From positions 1 through 46,900 of the IMG/VR virus record IMGVR_UViG_3300045018_000069: a stretch of 46,900 bases of DNA; one strand, given 5' to 3'. Made by a program: the position numbers and the translations under genes. The notes below the pieces were generated by a model, which searched no databases, had not been told where the DNA came from, and saw only the letters and a program-made list of their open reading frames with translations. Origin of the DNA: a virus. This document shows, in pieces, positions 1 through 8,537 of the stretch; positions within the stretch are counted from its first letter, which is position 1, and each line of letters opens with the position of its first letter.

Positions 1-36
1 TCAAAACCAGTCGGCCGACTAAATCCCCGGGATGAA

Positions 37-93
37 GGGGTCCTTTTTGCACGCCGATCACCCCACGAAGGGGGTGCCTATTGCACGCTGATC
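37..93 (+). repeat. Two IS21-like terminal repeats
   Basis: Two 23-bp units at 37-59 and 71-93 match at 19 of 23 positions and share GGGGT near the left and TTGCACGC near the right. They start 34 bp apart. Multiple short direct repeats of this style, just inside the terminus, are typical of IS21-family elements, so the window probably begins at the end of an IS21-like copy or remnant. No istA or istB coding sequence is visible here, so the assignment rests on the repeats alone. Confidence 0.45.
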
Positions 94-233
94 CTCAATG
101 AGAGCATTCAAGAGGATGATGAGCGGCTTCGCCGCGCGCGGAACCTAGTCGACCCACCCAACGCCACCATTCAAACAGGCCTTCCGACAGCTGCGTTGCT
201 CTCGGAAGAGGATGCCGGCTGCGCCGGCATCAT

Positions 234-260
234 GGCTCTCCGGGGGAGCCAGCGGTTTTT
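234..260 (+). terminator. Rho-independent terminator-like hairpin
   Basis: GGCTC at 234-238 pairs with GAGCC at 246-250 across a 7-base loop, and five T residues follow at 256-260 after a short GC stretch. It would end rightward transcription coming out of the IS-like sequence. The stem is short and the T run is offset, so strength is uncertain. Confidence 0.4.
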
Positions 261-518
261 GCGCGCTAGCGCCATATGCTCGATCGACATCCCCCGCGAG
301 AAGGCCGGCACGGGGCGGCGCGACGCCCGCAATGGCCTGTCTGCGCATCAAAACGCATCACGGCCGCCGCAAGGTCGCGACGCACTCTAGGGCCTAGATC
401 CGGGCGATCTCGGGCCGGTCGGTCTGCATCAAATCCGATCGAAAAAGCGTCCGGGCGAGGCGCGGGGGCAAGCGCGGCGCTGAGGTCGGAGCGGCGGCCG
501 AGCTGACCCGGCCGCCCC

Positions 519-549
519 TTGCGCCTCCGTTCCGCTTTTGTTCTTATAC
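519..549 (+). promoter_or_regulatory. Candidate promoter just before the first small gene
   Basis: TTGCGC at 519-524 and TTATAC at 544-549 resemble -35 and -10 elements with a long 19-bp spacer. The -10 ends only 5 bp before the ATG at 555, so a transcript from it would be nearly leaderless. The match could be chance. Confidence 0.25.
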
Positions 550-554
550 GCGCC

Positions 555-746
555 ATGGAACGACTCACCCCTGACGCCCTTGCGGCGGTTATCCTCGAGG
601 CGCCGGGCTGGACCCGGCTTGGCATCACAGTGCGAGACCCGCGCCTGCGCGAGCATGCGGCGCGGACCTTGGCCTCACGGATCATCGCCAGCCTGGACGG
701 TGGCGACGACAATGATGACCGGCAGCTGGCGCTACCGATCTCGTGA
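555..746 (+). CDS. Small DUF6771-like protein
   Basis: This 63-residue protein begins MERLTPDALAAVILEAPGW and ends in an acidic stretch followed by RQLALPIS. Short proteins with this N-terminal helix pattern and a QLALP-type tail are widespread in sphingomonad mobile DNA; I recall them as DUF6771, but the name needs a profile search. The start at 555 was chosen over an upstream in-frame start at 519 because homologues as I know them begin at MERL. No function is known. The next gene starts 4 bp after its stop, so the two form one transcription unit. Confidence 0.6.
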   Translation: MERLTPDALAAVILEAPGWTRLGITVRDPRLREHAARTLASRIIASLDGGDDNDDRQLALPIS

Positions 747-749
747 CCG

Positions 750-1085
750 ATGGCGATCTATAGGGACGGCCTGAAGATCCCGACCGAGCTGTGGGAAGCG
801 GCGATGATGCATCACCATCTCAAGGTGCAGTGCTGCGTCCCGGGCTGTGGCAACAGCGCCGTCTATCACGCGGCCGCGTTGTGGCTGCTATTCGTACGAC
901 GCGGGTGGGAACAGCCCCTCCGCCTGGCGGAAAAGCGGTTCTGGTGCCGGCTTTGTACCAGGGCGGTAGGGTGGAAGGTCAAGCACGCCAGGCTCGGCAC
1001 TACGAGGGACGCGCTTACGGTCACGTCCCTGCCCCTGCCGACCGACGCTGTCTGGAAAAAGTTCGCTTCCAGGCATAGGGGCTGA
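750..1085 (+). CDS. Cys-rich hypothetical protein, possible zinc binder
   Basis: The 111-residue product has two cysteine groups, CCVPGCG near residues 28-34 and FWCRLC near residues 64-69, with a histidine between them, a spacing that suggests a treble-clef or similar zinc site. The C-terminal part is basic. It starts 4 bp after the DUF6771-like gene and is probably cotranscribed with it. I do not recognise the family. A DNA- or RNA-binding accessory role is possible but is inference only. Confidence 0.6.
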   Translation: MAIYRDGLKIPTELWEAAMMHHHLKVQCCVPGCGNSAVYHAAALWLLFVRRGWEQPLRLAEKRFWCRLCTRAVGWKVKHARLGTTRDALTVTSLPLPTDAVWKKFASRHRG

Positions 1086-1156
1086 TGTCTGGATTCGCCG
1101 ACTTGCGCGGAAGAGCCGACCGTCGGGAAGCGACCCCATTCCGGTCATTCAGCCAT

Positions 1157-1777
1157 TCAAGTTTCTGCTGTAGCCCGCTCACATACGAAAACGGTACCGC
1201 CGAGTTGGACAATCAATTTCTGGTTAGAAGTGCGCTCTGTGGTGATTACGTTGTGACAAACGTTCTGCCTCCGCAGTTCCTTTACAACCAATTCGTGAAT
1301 CTTGGGTGGCGCTTCGGCTAGCAAGTAAGAGCTTGTGCCAGTTATCTCACGGAAGCGCGCAAGTGAGCCGTTCGGGATATTAAGGTAGTCTCTCGCAGAG
1401 CGCGGGGCTCCGGCGGTCCAGAGGTAATCCTGAATGATTGAGTAGAGCTGTAGCGGATGCGGCAGCGGCTCAGAGCAGTATGTCGCAAAAGATGTGCCTG
1501 CTTCAGCCCACTCCTTTTCCGACAGCAGTGAAACCTCGAAAACCTCAAGTGCTTCGTCTTGCTCCATGTCCAAAAGTGTCACTGGATCCAGAATTCCTTC
1601 GCCAATTCCTTCAAATGTGAAAATAATCTGCGCTTCTTCAACATTTGCATCGTTCCGCCACCATTGGTTGCCAGAAACTATGACACGAAGCCGCCTGTGG
1701 CCCGCCTCAACAGCAACAACGCGCGTGGGGTGACAAACGCTAGTTCGCTTGAGCAGTTCTAGCAAATCAGCTTTCAT
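1157..1777 (-). CDS. Hypothetical protein, 206 residues
   Basis: Reading from an ATG at 1777 gives MKADLLELLKRTSVCHPTRVV and a mixed alpha/beta-looking soluble protein that ends with a Cys-containing segment. A longer frame from 1894 exists, but its first 39 residues look like noise, so 1777 is preferred. Base composition is less GC-rich than the phage structural genes and codon use is mixed, consistent with recently acquired cargo. No domain was recognised. It is transcribed against its neighbours and stands alone. Confidence 0.6.
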   Translation of the reverse strand: MKADLLELLKRTSVCHPTRVVAVEAGHRRLRVIVSGNQWWRNDANVEEAQIIFTFEGIGEGILDPVTLLDMEQDEALEVFEVSLLSEKEWAEAGTSFATYCSEPLPHPLQLYSIIQDYLWTAGAPRSARDYLNIPNGSLARFREITGTSSYLLAEAPPKIHELVVKELRRQNVCHNVITTERTSNQKLIVQLGGTVFVCERATAET

Positions 1778-1972
1778 GCGTCGCAACTGCCTACAAAAAG
1801 CTTTAGAAAGCAACAGGCTTGAACGGCAGCTCCCCACCCCATTTCGGTCATCGCGGGCTGCTGGCAATAGCGCGCACAGCTGACAGGCAGCCATCTCAAC
1901 CGTTCGGCCAAAAGCAGAACTTCCCCTGCCGATCCACTAGCGGTCGTTCGGCGATTGAGACATTCACAAGCG

Positions 1973-2233
1973 ATGATCAGTCAACTCCGTCATGTAAAAC
2001 CGGTCTACGGGTGGGGATGGTTGAATGCCGACGGTGTGACGCGTGACATCCCTGAGCCGTTCCGACTTGGCTGCGACGATCCAGACGCGTTGGCGGGCGT
2101 CGTATTGGGTGATCACGAGTTTTCTGGTGCGACAGCCCGCCTGTCACCGCGTCACGCGACGCCCGATGGTTGCTTCAATGTCGAGATCGAGCTCGACGCT
2201 AAGCGTATCGCGAGCGGGTATGCCGAAGCCTAA
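1973..2233 (+). CDS. Small hypothetical protein
   Basis: An 86-residue frame starting MISQLRHVKPVYGWGWLNAD. Aromatic and acidic residues are well distributed, and the frame has no large antisense competitor. A TTG start at 1955 would add six residues. No domain or signal peptide is visible. It could be a real small cargo gene or a chance frame. Confidence 0.4.
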   Translation: MISQLRHVKPVYGWGWLNADGVTRDIPEPFRLGCDDPDALAGVVLGDHEFSGATARLSPRHATPDGCFNVEIELDAKRIASGYAEA

Positions 2234-2391
2234 CCGGAGAGGTGATTGCTAGGCTTAGCCAACGGCAGCTGTAAGTGTCCGGTGACTGCCGTCAGGCGAA
2301 AAATTGAGCGTCGGCTCCCGACTCCTTTTCAGCCGTTCCCCGCCATTTGATTATGCACCATAAGCGGATACGAAAAGCCGGGGGTGTGGAC

Positions 2392-3045
2392 ATGAAAATG
2401 CAGCGCGTATTACAGTTCGCGGCGATTGCCACGCTGTCACTGGGCCTTGATACAACTCCCGTCTCCGCTGACCAGGAGGCAATTGCCACCGTCGGGGCGA
2501 TTATAGCGAGGACCAAGCTCACCCGAGAGACATACGCGGCCTACTATTGGAATAGCATTCAGCATCCGGGACAACAGATAGTGGAAGAATGGTCCGCGGA
2601 GTTTAACTCGGGCAGCCTACACAGGGTCGAAACGCCACGAGACCGCGTAGTCGCTGATTGCGCCGCACAGACTGGAACTTACCTTTCACTAATTAGCGGG
2701 GAAGTTGTCACAGGGCCTCAAGTTGCCCGCGTGGCATGTGGGATAAACACGAACCATCAGTTTTTAGCTGTAGAGACACTTGGACGCGTCGAGACAGACT
2801 TTGGGGTTGCGGACCGAGTTCGTGTAAGTGACGCGGAAAATGTCAGGACATATGACATCTCTGAAGCTGGCATCATCTTACGCACCAGTTTTGAGACCAA
2901 CGACGCTAGGCACCTAGCTGTTCTTAACATGAAGGCCATAAACGTAACCCACAGTCTTCCTAGCCCCGATATGTTCGACACAGCCTCGCTGCAGACGAGC
3001 TTCGTTTCAGACCGCTTCAGGACTGCTCCGAAGTCGGTCCAATGA
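2392..3045 (+). CDS. Secreted hypothetical protein
   Basis: This 217-residue protein starts MKMQRVLQFAAIATLSLGLD and has a good Sec signal peptide with a likely cleavage after VSA near residue 26. The mature part is about 190 residues, rich in Thr, Val and Asp, with three Cys near residues 85, 110 and 121 but no recognised domain. The start at 2392 gives the signal peptide directly; the upstream extension to 2347 would bury it. Its codon use is less GC-biased than the phage core, which fits acquired cargo. A periplasmic or exported role is inferred from the leader only. Confidence 0.65.
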   Translation: MKMQRVLQFAAIATLSLGLDTTPVSADQEAIATVGAIIARTKLTRETYAAYYWNSIQHPGQQIVEEWSAEFNSGSLHRVETPRDRVVADCAAQTGTYLSLISGEVVTGPQVARVACGINTNHQFLAVETLGRVETDFGVADRVRVSDAENVRTYDISEAGIILRTSFETNDARHLAVLNMKAINVTHSLPSPDMFDTASLQTSFVSDRFRTAPKSVQ

Positions 3046-3174
3046 TCTGTGCCAAGGCCAACATGACCGTCCGGCAGCTTTCGCTGATCTGACGAAAATT
3101 CCGGCTATTCCGCTTCCCACCCTATGCCGGTCAAAAAAGATAATGCTTGGAGCGCCTAAAGGCCGACATCGGCT

Positions 3175-3202
3175 AAAAAAGGGCCGAGCTTGCGCCCGGC
3201 CC
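3175..3202 (-). terminator. Strong Rho-independent terminator of the leftward late operon
   Basis: Read on the minus strand, a 9-bp stem (one G-T wobble) closed by a GCAA tetraloop at 3181-3202 is followed by six T residues at 3180-3175. It lies 110 bp beyond the methyltransferase stop and marks the end of the P-Q-com-methyltransferase transcription unit. Confidence 0.8.
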
Positions 3203-3312
3203 CCGAAGGTCACTCAATAGCCTGTTCCATTTACTCCGGAACGGCTCGATCAGAGCGTGATTTTGGCTTCAGGTGGACAGATCCGACATGTCCCTCGACG
3301 AGATTGTCGCCT

Positions 3313-4239
3313 TCAGGATCGAACGCCATGAGCAGCCTTGAGAACTGCCCACGCGATCGCCGCAACCAGGCTGGAAACTCCGTTACCGACTCCCCGGATG
3401 CGGTCCACCCGATCGGCCAGCCCATCATCATCTCGTGGAAGCGCGGGTTGGAGGTCAGGCCGCTCAAGAAGGAGCCGCTCCCACTCTTGAAGCTGAGCCG
3501 GACCGGGAGCGAAGAGAGGGATTTCGCCATCGATGATGTCCACCCCAGCGCCCGGATCGCCAGCCAGGCCACCGTCCAGCTCCGCGTCGTTTGCGACAGC
3601 GAGATCTGACCGCCACTGCTCTCCGGAATGTCGATCGGCGAGCTCGGCGACATCCCGCCGGCTTGGATGATCAGATCCGGAAAATACCCCGCGTCGCTCG
3701 CTGTCGGCGTGGGCCAGGATGAACAGGCGTCGCCGACGATGGCCAGCGCCAGCCTCTCGCGCCGTGAACAGGCCCGCCTTTGTCGTATAGCCCAGCTGCG
3801 ATAGGCTTTCGGCGACCTCGGGGTATCCCAAAGTGAGGTGTCCTTCGACATTCTCACAGAATATCCATTCCGGCGAGATCTCCTCCACGATGCGGGCGAT
3901 ATCGGGCCAGAGATGCCGGGGATCGGCCGATCCAAGCCGGTTCCCGGACGTGCTGAAGGGCTGGCAGGGATAGCCGGCAGCGACGAGATGAACGCGGCCG
4001 CGCCACGGTCGGCCGTCAAAGGATCGCAGGTCATCCCAGATAAGCGCCTCACCCAAGGCCTGGTCTTCCATCCGCGCCACGAGAGTGGCCGCCGCATGGG
4101 CTTCCCGCTCGACGAAAGCCACAGTCCGGTATCCCGGCTCTGCGATGTGCAGGCCGAGGTCGAGCCCGGCATAGCCGGCGCAGAGCGAGATGCCTCGAAA
4201 GTCGCCTGTTTCAGGCACGAAGCTGGCAGATAGATCCAC
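3313..4239 (-). CDS. C5-cytosine DNA methyltransferase
   Basis: The 308-residue product transfers a methyl group from S-adenosylmethionine to C5 of cytosine in a specific DNA site. Visible motifs in order: the SAM-binding GISLCAGYAGLDLGLH (residues 16-31), the catalytic PCQPFS with Cys92, ENV at 129-131, a basic HRRRRLFILA (167-176), a target-recognition region of about 100 residues, and motif X GVGNGVSSLVAAIAW near the C terminus. Length fits a compact phage enzyme. Its ATG lies inside the upstream com-like gene, 29 bp before that gene's end. No cognate restriction enzyme is nearby, so it is probably an orphan phage methylase that protects the genome against host restriction. Target site cannot be read from sequence. 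Confidence 0.93.
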   Translation of the reverse strand: MDLSASFVPETGDFRGISLCAGYAGLDLGLHIAEPGYRTVAFVEREAHAAATLVARMEDQALGEALIWDDLRSFDGRPWRGRVHLVAAGYPCQPFSTSGNRLGSADPRHLWPDIARIVEEISPEWIFCENVEGHLTLGYPEVAESLSQLGYTTKAGLFTAREAGAGHRRRRLFILAHADSERRGVFSGSDHPSRRDVAELADRHSGEQWRSDLAVANDAELDGGLAGDPGAGVDIIDGEIPLFAPGPAQLQEWERLLLERPDLQPALPRDDDGLADRVDRIRGVGNGVSSLVAAIAWAVLKAAHGVRS

Positions 4240-4411
4240 AAGGTAAGCTCCTGTCGGTCACTCGATCGGCGATCTCGAAAGGGCTCAAAGGCCTCAGGCA
4301 ATTATACTGTCCGCAGCGACGGCATTTGATCTCGATCTCGCCGGCGATCGCCGCACTATCCGCCCTGAACAGGAGGGCGCGGCACCCGGCGCAACGAATG
4401 TCCGCCTTCAT
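4211..4411 (-). CDS. com: Com-like zinc-finger translational regulator
   Basis: This 66-residue protein has the Mu Com layout: an N-terminal IRCAGC knuckle (Cys7, Cys10), the core EIEIKCRRCGQYN (Cys30, Cys33), then LRPLSP. In phage Mu, Com binds the mom mRNA and opens its ribosome-binding site so that the Mom DNA-modification enzyme is made late. Here com overlaps the start of a C5 methyltransferase by 29 bp, in place of mom, which suggests the same control of a different modification enzyme. The family is recognised from motifs; the regulatory link to the methylase is inferred from the overlap. Confidence 0.88.
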   Translation of the reverse strand: MKADIRCAGCRALLFRADSAAIAGEIEIKCRRCGQYNCLRPLSPFEIADRVTDRSLPCGSICQLRA

Positions 4412-4659
4412 TGGACCTTCTCCGAGTAGCCGGGCCGATCGGAGCGCGCAACATCATTGAACGCTAGGGAAACTTCGCTCTTCGTTAACCATTTCATAAG
4501 CTTGGGACTCGATATCGCCCCCGCCCGGTGCACGGGTGCGGGGCATGGCCAGGTCGGCCGGTCTGGTCATGGCGAGATCCGCTCTCGTCGGTTACGGCGT
4601 TGGCGCGCCGTGCCCCCCGCTCCGGCCTTGGCGTGCCGGCACGGGGTGGGTCTGGATTG

Positions 4660-5694
4660 TCAGGCTGCGGCCGCCGGCTGCGGCGACATGGGGCGATAGT
4701 CTTCGAAGGCGATGATCTCCTCGCCGGCCCAATCGTTGATCTCAGCCATGCGCAGCTGCAGAGGGGCGATCTCGGCATAGTGGAAGGCATCGGTCGCGGT
4801 GCGGACGTCTCCGAAACCGGTCCCGTTCTGGGGGATCACGCCGAGCAGCTGCGGCGGCACCCTGTGCGCCGCCAATATGTCGTCGCGCGTCGTGCCCTTG
4901 ATGCCCAGGAACTCATCCTTGGTCGCATATTCCCCGACCGGGATGACCTGGACGCCGTCCTTCTTGCCGCCCGGCACATGCAGGAACATGTTGCGGAAAT
5001 TGCCGGCGCCCTTCCCTGCCACGATCTGCTCCTCGATCGCGTCGGCCGACTCCTCGTCGATGTTCGCCTCGCTTAGGTAGAAGATCGAACCCATATGGCT
5101 GCCATTCTTGAAATAGCGCCGGCGGAACAGCGTCGCCTCCTCGTTGAGAAAGCCGGAATTGAGCGCCCCCAGATATTCGGGCAGCCCATAAATCTCCTGC
5201 GCCAGGTCCGGCTCGCTCAGCTGGAAGACATGCCCCGCGCGAAACGGGGTCTCCTGCCGCTCGCGCGGCCGCCCGCCGCCATAGGGTGGCACCCACCAGA
5301 AGACGCCCTCCTCCACCCCGCGCCGCGTGTACAGCGCAGGCGCGTTGAGAAACGACAGGGGCTGTCCCAACAGGTTCGATCGCCGCTCGATATAACCGTT
5401 GCCGATCACCAGATAGTTGAGCGCAAAGGCCCCGAACTCCGCCCGGGTCAGATATCGGCTCGGCCTGAAATGCCGGACCAGCTGGTTGCGCTTATACTGG
5501 ATGGCAGAGGTATGGTGCGGCGCCACGCGATACGCCCGGTTCAGGTCGCCCGGCTTGATCGGCGGCTCATACCAGCGGTCGTTGTGATAGCATTCGACCG
5601 CAAGCAACAGGTCGCGCCGCGATAGCACGCTCTCCGGCTCTCCGAAGGTGAAGGACTTTATCCGCGTCGTCTTCGCGGCCGCCGGCGTCGTCAT
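4660..5694 (-). CDS. Q: Phage portal protein (P2 Q, PBSX family)
   Basis: A 344-residue portal subunit; twelve copies form the ring through which DNA enters and leaves the head. Features of the PBSX/P2 Q family are visible: EPPIKPGDLNRAYRVAPHHTSAI, the LVIGNGYIERRSN segment, EIYGLPEYLGALNS, RRRYFKNGSHMG and the C-terminal VPPQLLGVIPQNGTGFGD. The start at 5694 overlaps the terminase stop by 4 bp (ATGA), which signals translational coupling. About 250 bp separate its stop from the com-like gene. Confidence 0.95.
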   Translation of the reverse strand: MTTPAAAKTTRIKSFTFGEPESVLSRRDLLLAVECYHNDRWYEPPIKPGDLNRAYRVAPHHTSAIQYKRNQLVRHFRPSRYLTRAEFGAFALNYLVIGNGYIERRSNLLGQPLSFLNAPALYTRRGVEEGVFWWVPPYGGGRPRERQETPFRAGHVFQLSEPDLAQEIYGLPEYLGALNSGFLNEEATLFRRRYFKNGSHMGSIFYLSEANIDEESADAIEEQIVAGKGAGNFRNMFLHVPGGKKDGVQVIPVGEYATKDEFLGIKGTTRDDILAAHRVPPQLLGVIPQNGTGFGDVRTATDAFHYAEIAPLQLRMAEINDWAGEEIIAFEDYRPMSPQPAAAA

Positions 5695-7511
5695 GGGGAG
5701 AACCTCACTCTGCTCTTGCTGCTCAGGAGTTTGCCGTCCAGCGGCTCGAAATGGAGCGCGTGCATGATCGCCCACGCGACGTCGGCATGGCCGGTGTCGC
5801 CGGCGCGGCTCGCGACATAGGTGACGTTGGTCTGGCTCTGCGTCAGCTGCGCCCGGATCGACATGAAGCTCGCGGCGACGTCGACCCATCCCGTGTCGAA
5901 GCGCAGGCGACCGCGGGAGATGACGCTCTTCGCCTTCAGCACCATCGACGTCTTCAGCGGCACGGAATAATCGATCCGCGTCGCCAGCGGGAAGAACTTC
6001 ACCACCAGCTGCCAAACCGCGGCGCCTATGCCCGTCGTGTCGATGCCGATCTTCGTGACATTGTACCTTTGGCACAGGCCCCGGATCTTCTCGGCCTGCG
6101 CCTGGAAGTCCTCACCGCGCCAGCGATGCTTCTCGAGGATGCGGAAGATCCCGCCCTCCTGCTTCGGCGGCGCCACCACGACGCAGGCGCCATCGTCGCC
6201 GGCGGCGCTCTCCTGCGGATCGAAGCCGAGCCACACCTCGCCATCGCCGAAAGGCCGCAGCGCGTAAGGGTCGAAGTCGTCCTGCCAATCCTCCCAGCTG
6301 TCGACCATGCATCGCCGCATGAGCGCGAAGGGGAACATCGATTCCCCATCGTCCAGGAAGTTGCAGCGATAGAGCTGGTCGATCTCCTGGTCGGAATAAC
6401 CGGCGAGCAGCTTTTCCAGGATGAACAGGTCGCACCCGCCGGCGATCGCGTCGTCGATCGTGACGATCTGGCGCCAGATCCCGTCGGGGCCGAGCACGCC
6501 CGCCTGCAGCGCCTCGTGCGAAACGTCGATCTCGACACGATCGCCCTTGGCGCGCCCTTCATTGTTCCGCTCGCCCGTCCACAGCTTGTAGGCTAGGTGC
6601 GCCTTGGTCGAAGGCGTCGAGAACAGCGTGATCCGGTAATATTTCTGCGACGCCATCGCAGAGGCGACGGTCCAGATCTTGTCGAACCCGTGGACCCAGA
6701 AAACCTCGTCGAGATAGACGTCGCCATGATAGCCCTGCGCCGTCCGGTAATTGGTGCCTAGAAAATAGAGCTTCGGCGGCTCCCCGCCCGGCCCCTCGAC
6801 GCCTTCCAGGTCCAGGACGATCGGCGAGCCCTGCAGCTTCACGCCCGTCACGCCGGCAACGAAGTCGATGATATATTCGCGGAAGATATTGGCCTGGTTC
6901 TTCGAGGCCGAAATGAAGATCTGGTTGTTGCCGGTCTCGATCGCGCGGATCAGCGCCTCGCGCGCGAAGTAGAAGGTCGCGCCGATCTGGCGGCTCTTCA
7001 GGATGAACCGCGTCGCCAGCGCCGTGCTGCCCTCGAGCAGCGCCTTGGGCGATCGCCAGCCCTTCTGATAGTCGAACAGCCCGCGATCGAACGCCTCGAT
7101 CAGCTGCTCGATCTGCTCGGCCGCCAGCCTGTTCTTGGCCGGCGGCGTCTTCGGCCCGGCATTGCGCGCCAGGATGTTCGGGTTGAGGTCGCTCTCCTTC
7201 CCGCCCTCGCGGTACCGCTCGATCCGCGCGAACCGCTCCAGGCCCCGGCACAGCGCGTCGAACAGCTTGTAATCCGAACCGGTCCAGTCCGCCTTGGCGA
7301 GCAGCATATTGATCCGGTGGGCTATGCCATCGGCCGTCACGTCGTGCGGTTTCAGCTCATCCCACCGGTGGCGCTTCTTCCAGCTCGCCACCGTCGGCCG
7401 GGGGAGCTTCAGTTCGCCCGCGATCTGCTGGACGCTCCAGCCCATCCAGTACAGCCGGCGCGCTTGGCGCTCGGGCGTCATCTCCGGGAAGGGCAGGATC
7501 GTGGCGGTCAT
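5691..7511 (-). CDS. P: Terminase large subunit, ATPase (P2 P)
   Basis: This 606-residue motor subunit drives DNA packaging by ATP hydrolysis and works with the endonuclease subunit M. The first 60 residues carry a helix-turn-helix with YWMGWSVQQIAGELKLPRPTV, typical of P2 P proteins. The ATPase core includes ATRFILKSRQIGATFYFARE as the Walker A-like segment and DVYLDEVFWVHGF as Walker B. A nuclease-like fold follows, with GFDPQES and IGIDTTGIG. The gene is divergent from O, and the shared 165-bp gap carries the dyad at 7555-7586. Confidence 0.95.
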   Translation of the reverse strand: MTATILPFPEMTPERQARRLYWMGWSVQQIAGELKLPRPTVASWKKRHRWDELKPHDVTADGIAHRINMLLAKADWTGSDYKLFDALCRGLERFARIERYREGGKESDLNPNILARNAGPKTPPAKNRLAAEQIEQLIEAFDRGLFDYQKGWRSPKALLEGSTALATRFILKSRQIGATFYFAREALIRAIETGNNQIFISASKNQANIFREYIIDFVAGVTGVKLQGSPIVLDLEGVEGPGGEPPKLYFLGTNYRTAQGYHGDVYLDEVFWVHGFDKIWTVASAMASQKYYRITLFSTPSTKAHLAYKLWTGERNNEGRAKGDRVEIDVSHEALQAGVLGPDGIWRQIVTIDDAIAGGCDLFILEKLLAGYSDQEIDQLYRCNFLDDGESMFPFALMRRCMVDSWEDWQDDFDPYALRPFGDGEVWLGFDPQESAAGDDGACVVVAPPKQEGGIFRILEKHRWRGEDFQAQAEKIRGLCQRYNVTKIGIDTTGIGAAVWQLVVKFFPLATRIDYSVPLKTSMVLKAKSVISRGRLRFDTGWVDVAASFMSIRAQLTQSQTNVTYVASRAGDTGHADVAWAIMHALHFEPLDGKLLSSKSRVRFSP

Positions 7512-7554
7512 CGCCCGCGAACCTAGTCGGCGATCGTCAGGCCCCGCGTCGCCC

Positions 7555-7586
7555 CGGCGTTGTCGGACCGCGCTTCGACAACGCCG
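7555..7586. promoter_or_regulatory. Late operator between P and O (CGTTGT-N14-ACAACG)
   Basis: A perfect inverted repeat with 11-bp arms, CGGCGTTGTCG at 7555-7565 and CGACAACGCCG at 7576-7586, around a 10-bp spacer. It is the only strong dyad in the gap between the divergent P and O genes. The same half-sites recur before J and before the V-W-FI operon. P2 Ogr activates late promoters through TGT-N12-ACA dyads; this site is TGT-N14-ACA. Being symmetric, it could serve both divergent late promoters. Confidence 0.75.
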
Positions 7587-7676
7587 CCGCCTTTCCTTCG
7601 GCCCGCCTTCTCGTCCCTCTTGGCCGCGTCAAACCGGATCGACCCGGCCGCAACGCGAACCGTCACCAGAGGTACC

Positions 7677-8537
7677 ATGGCCAAGTCCAAATTCTTCCGC
7701 GTCTTTGTCGAAGGTGCCACCGCCAGCGATGGCCGGAAGATCGAAGGCGCCTGGATCGACCAGATCGTCGCCAACTTCAACGCCGCGACCTACACGCCGC
7801 GGATCAATTGCGAACATATCAAGGGCTTCAGCCCCGAACCGCCCTTCAACTGCTATGGCGACGTCGTCGCGGTGAAGGCGCAGGTCGACGAGATCGAGAT
7901 CGGCGGCCGCAAGGAAAAGCGCAAGGCGCTCTACGCCCAGCTCGAACCCAATGAGCAGCTGATCGCCATCAACCAGAAGGGCCAGAAACGCTTCACCTCG
8001 GTCGAGATCTCGCCCAACTTCGCCGGCACCGGCAAGTTCGGCATTGTCGGCCTCGCCGTCACCGACAATCCCGCCAGCCTCGGCACCGAGGCCCTGACCT
8101 TCGCGGCGCTCAAGCCGATGTTCGACGCGCGCAAGGAGCATCCGGACAACCTCTTCACCGTGGCGGAAGAATTCCAGCTCGAGCTCGACGAGCCTGCAGC
8201 CCCGGTCGATCCCGCCGCTGCGGGCTTTTTCTCAAGCGCCAGCGCCTTCTTCCAGGCTGCGCTCAAGGGACTGAAGGGCGAAGCGGAACCCGAACCCGCG
8301 ACCCCACCCGTTCCGGCCAACGACAACAAGGCTTTCGCGGCGATGCTGCAGGGCGTCGAGCAGCTCAGCCGGGGCATGCAGGCGATGCAGGCGCAGCAGG
8401 GAAAGTTCGCGACTTCGCTTTCGCGGCTCGAGGTCGACCACCAGGCGCTGAAATCGGCGCTCGCGAAGACCGATGACGGCGGCGATCGCCGCAAGCCTGC
8501 CGCCGGCGGCGGCAACTTCGCCCGCACCGACTGCTGA
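7677..8537 (+). CDS. O: Capsid scaffolding protease (P2 O)
   Basis: A 286-residue scaffold and maturation protease that guides assembly of the procapsid and cleaves capsid proteins. Asp18, His47 and Ser108 occupy the positions of the P2 O catalytic triad (Asp19, His48, Ser107), in SDGR, NCEH and FTSVEI. The C-terminal half contains a predicted helical scaffold tail (residues 200-270). The start MAKSKFFRVF was chosen because upstream in-frame residues look like noise and the divergent promoter region must lie there. First gene of the rightward head operon. Confidence 0.95.
   Translation: MAKSKFFRVFVEGATASDGRKIEGAWIDQIVANFNAATYTPRINCEHIKGFSPEPPFNCYGDVVAVKAQVDEIEIGGRKEKRKALYAQLEPNEQLIAINQKGQKRFTSVEISPNFAGTGKFGIVGLAVTDNPASLGTEALTFAALKPMFDARKEHPDNLFTVAEEFQLELDEPAAPVDPAAAGFFSSASAFFQAALKGLKGEAEPEPATPPVPANDNKAFAAMLQGVEQLSRGMQAMQAQQGKFATSLSRLEVDHQALKSALAKTDDGGDRRKPAAGGGNFARTDC

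Larger units (their letters stand above)
94..554. other. Gene-poor leader region
   Basis: No convincing gene is seen. It holds a hairpin at 181-208 with perfect 7-bp arms (CTTCCGA and TCGGAAG), a terminator-like hairpin at 234-260, and the promoter candidate of the first small gene near its right end. The open frames here look like composition artefacts of GC-rich DNA. Confidence 0.5.

Noticed and set aside
3231-4301. 356-residue leftward frame over the methyltransferase
   Set aside because: It is a second frame of the methyltransferase region without recognisable motifs, while the other frame has all C5-methylase motifs.
4412-4659. Gap between com and Q as a fourth late-operator site
   Set aside because: No CGTTGT/ACAACG dyad is present; there are only short GC-rich palindromes, so com and the methylase are more likely read through from P and Q.
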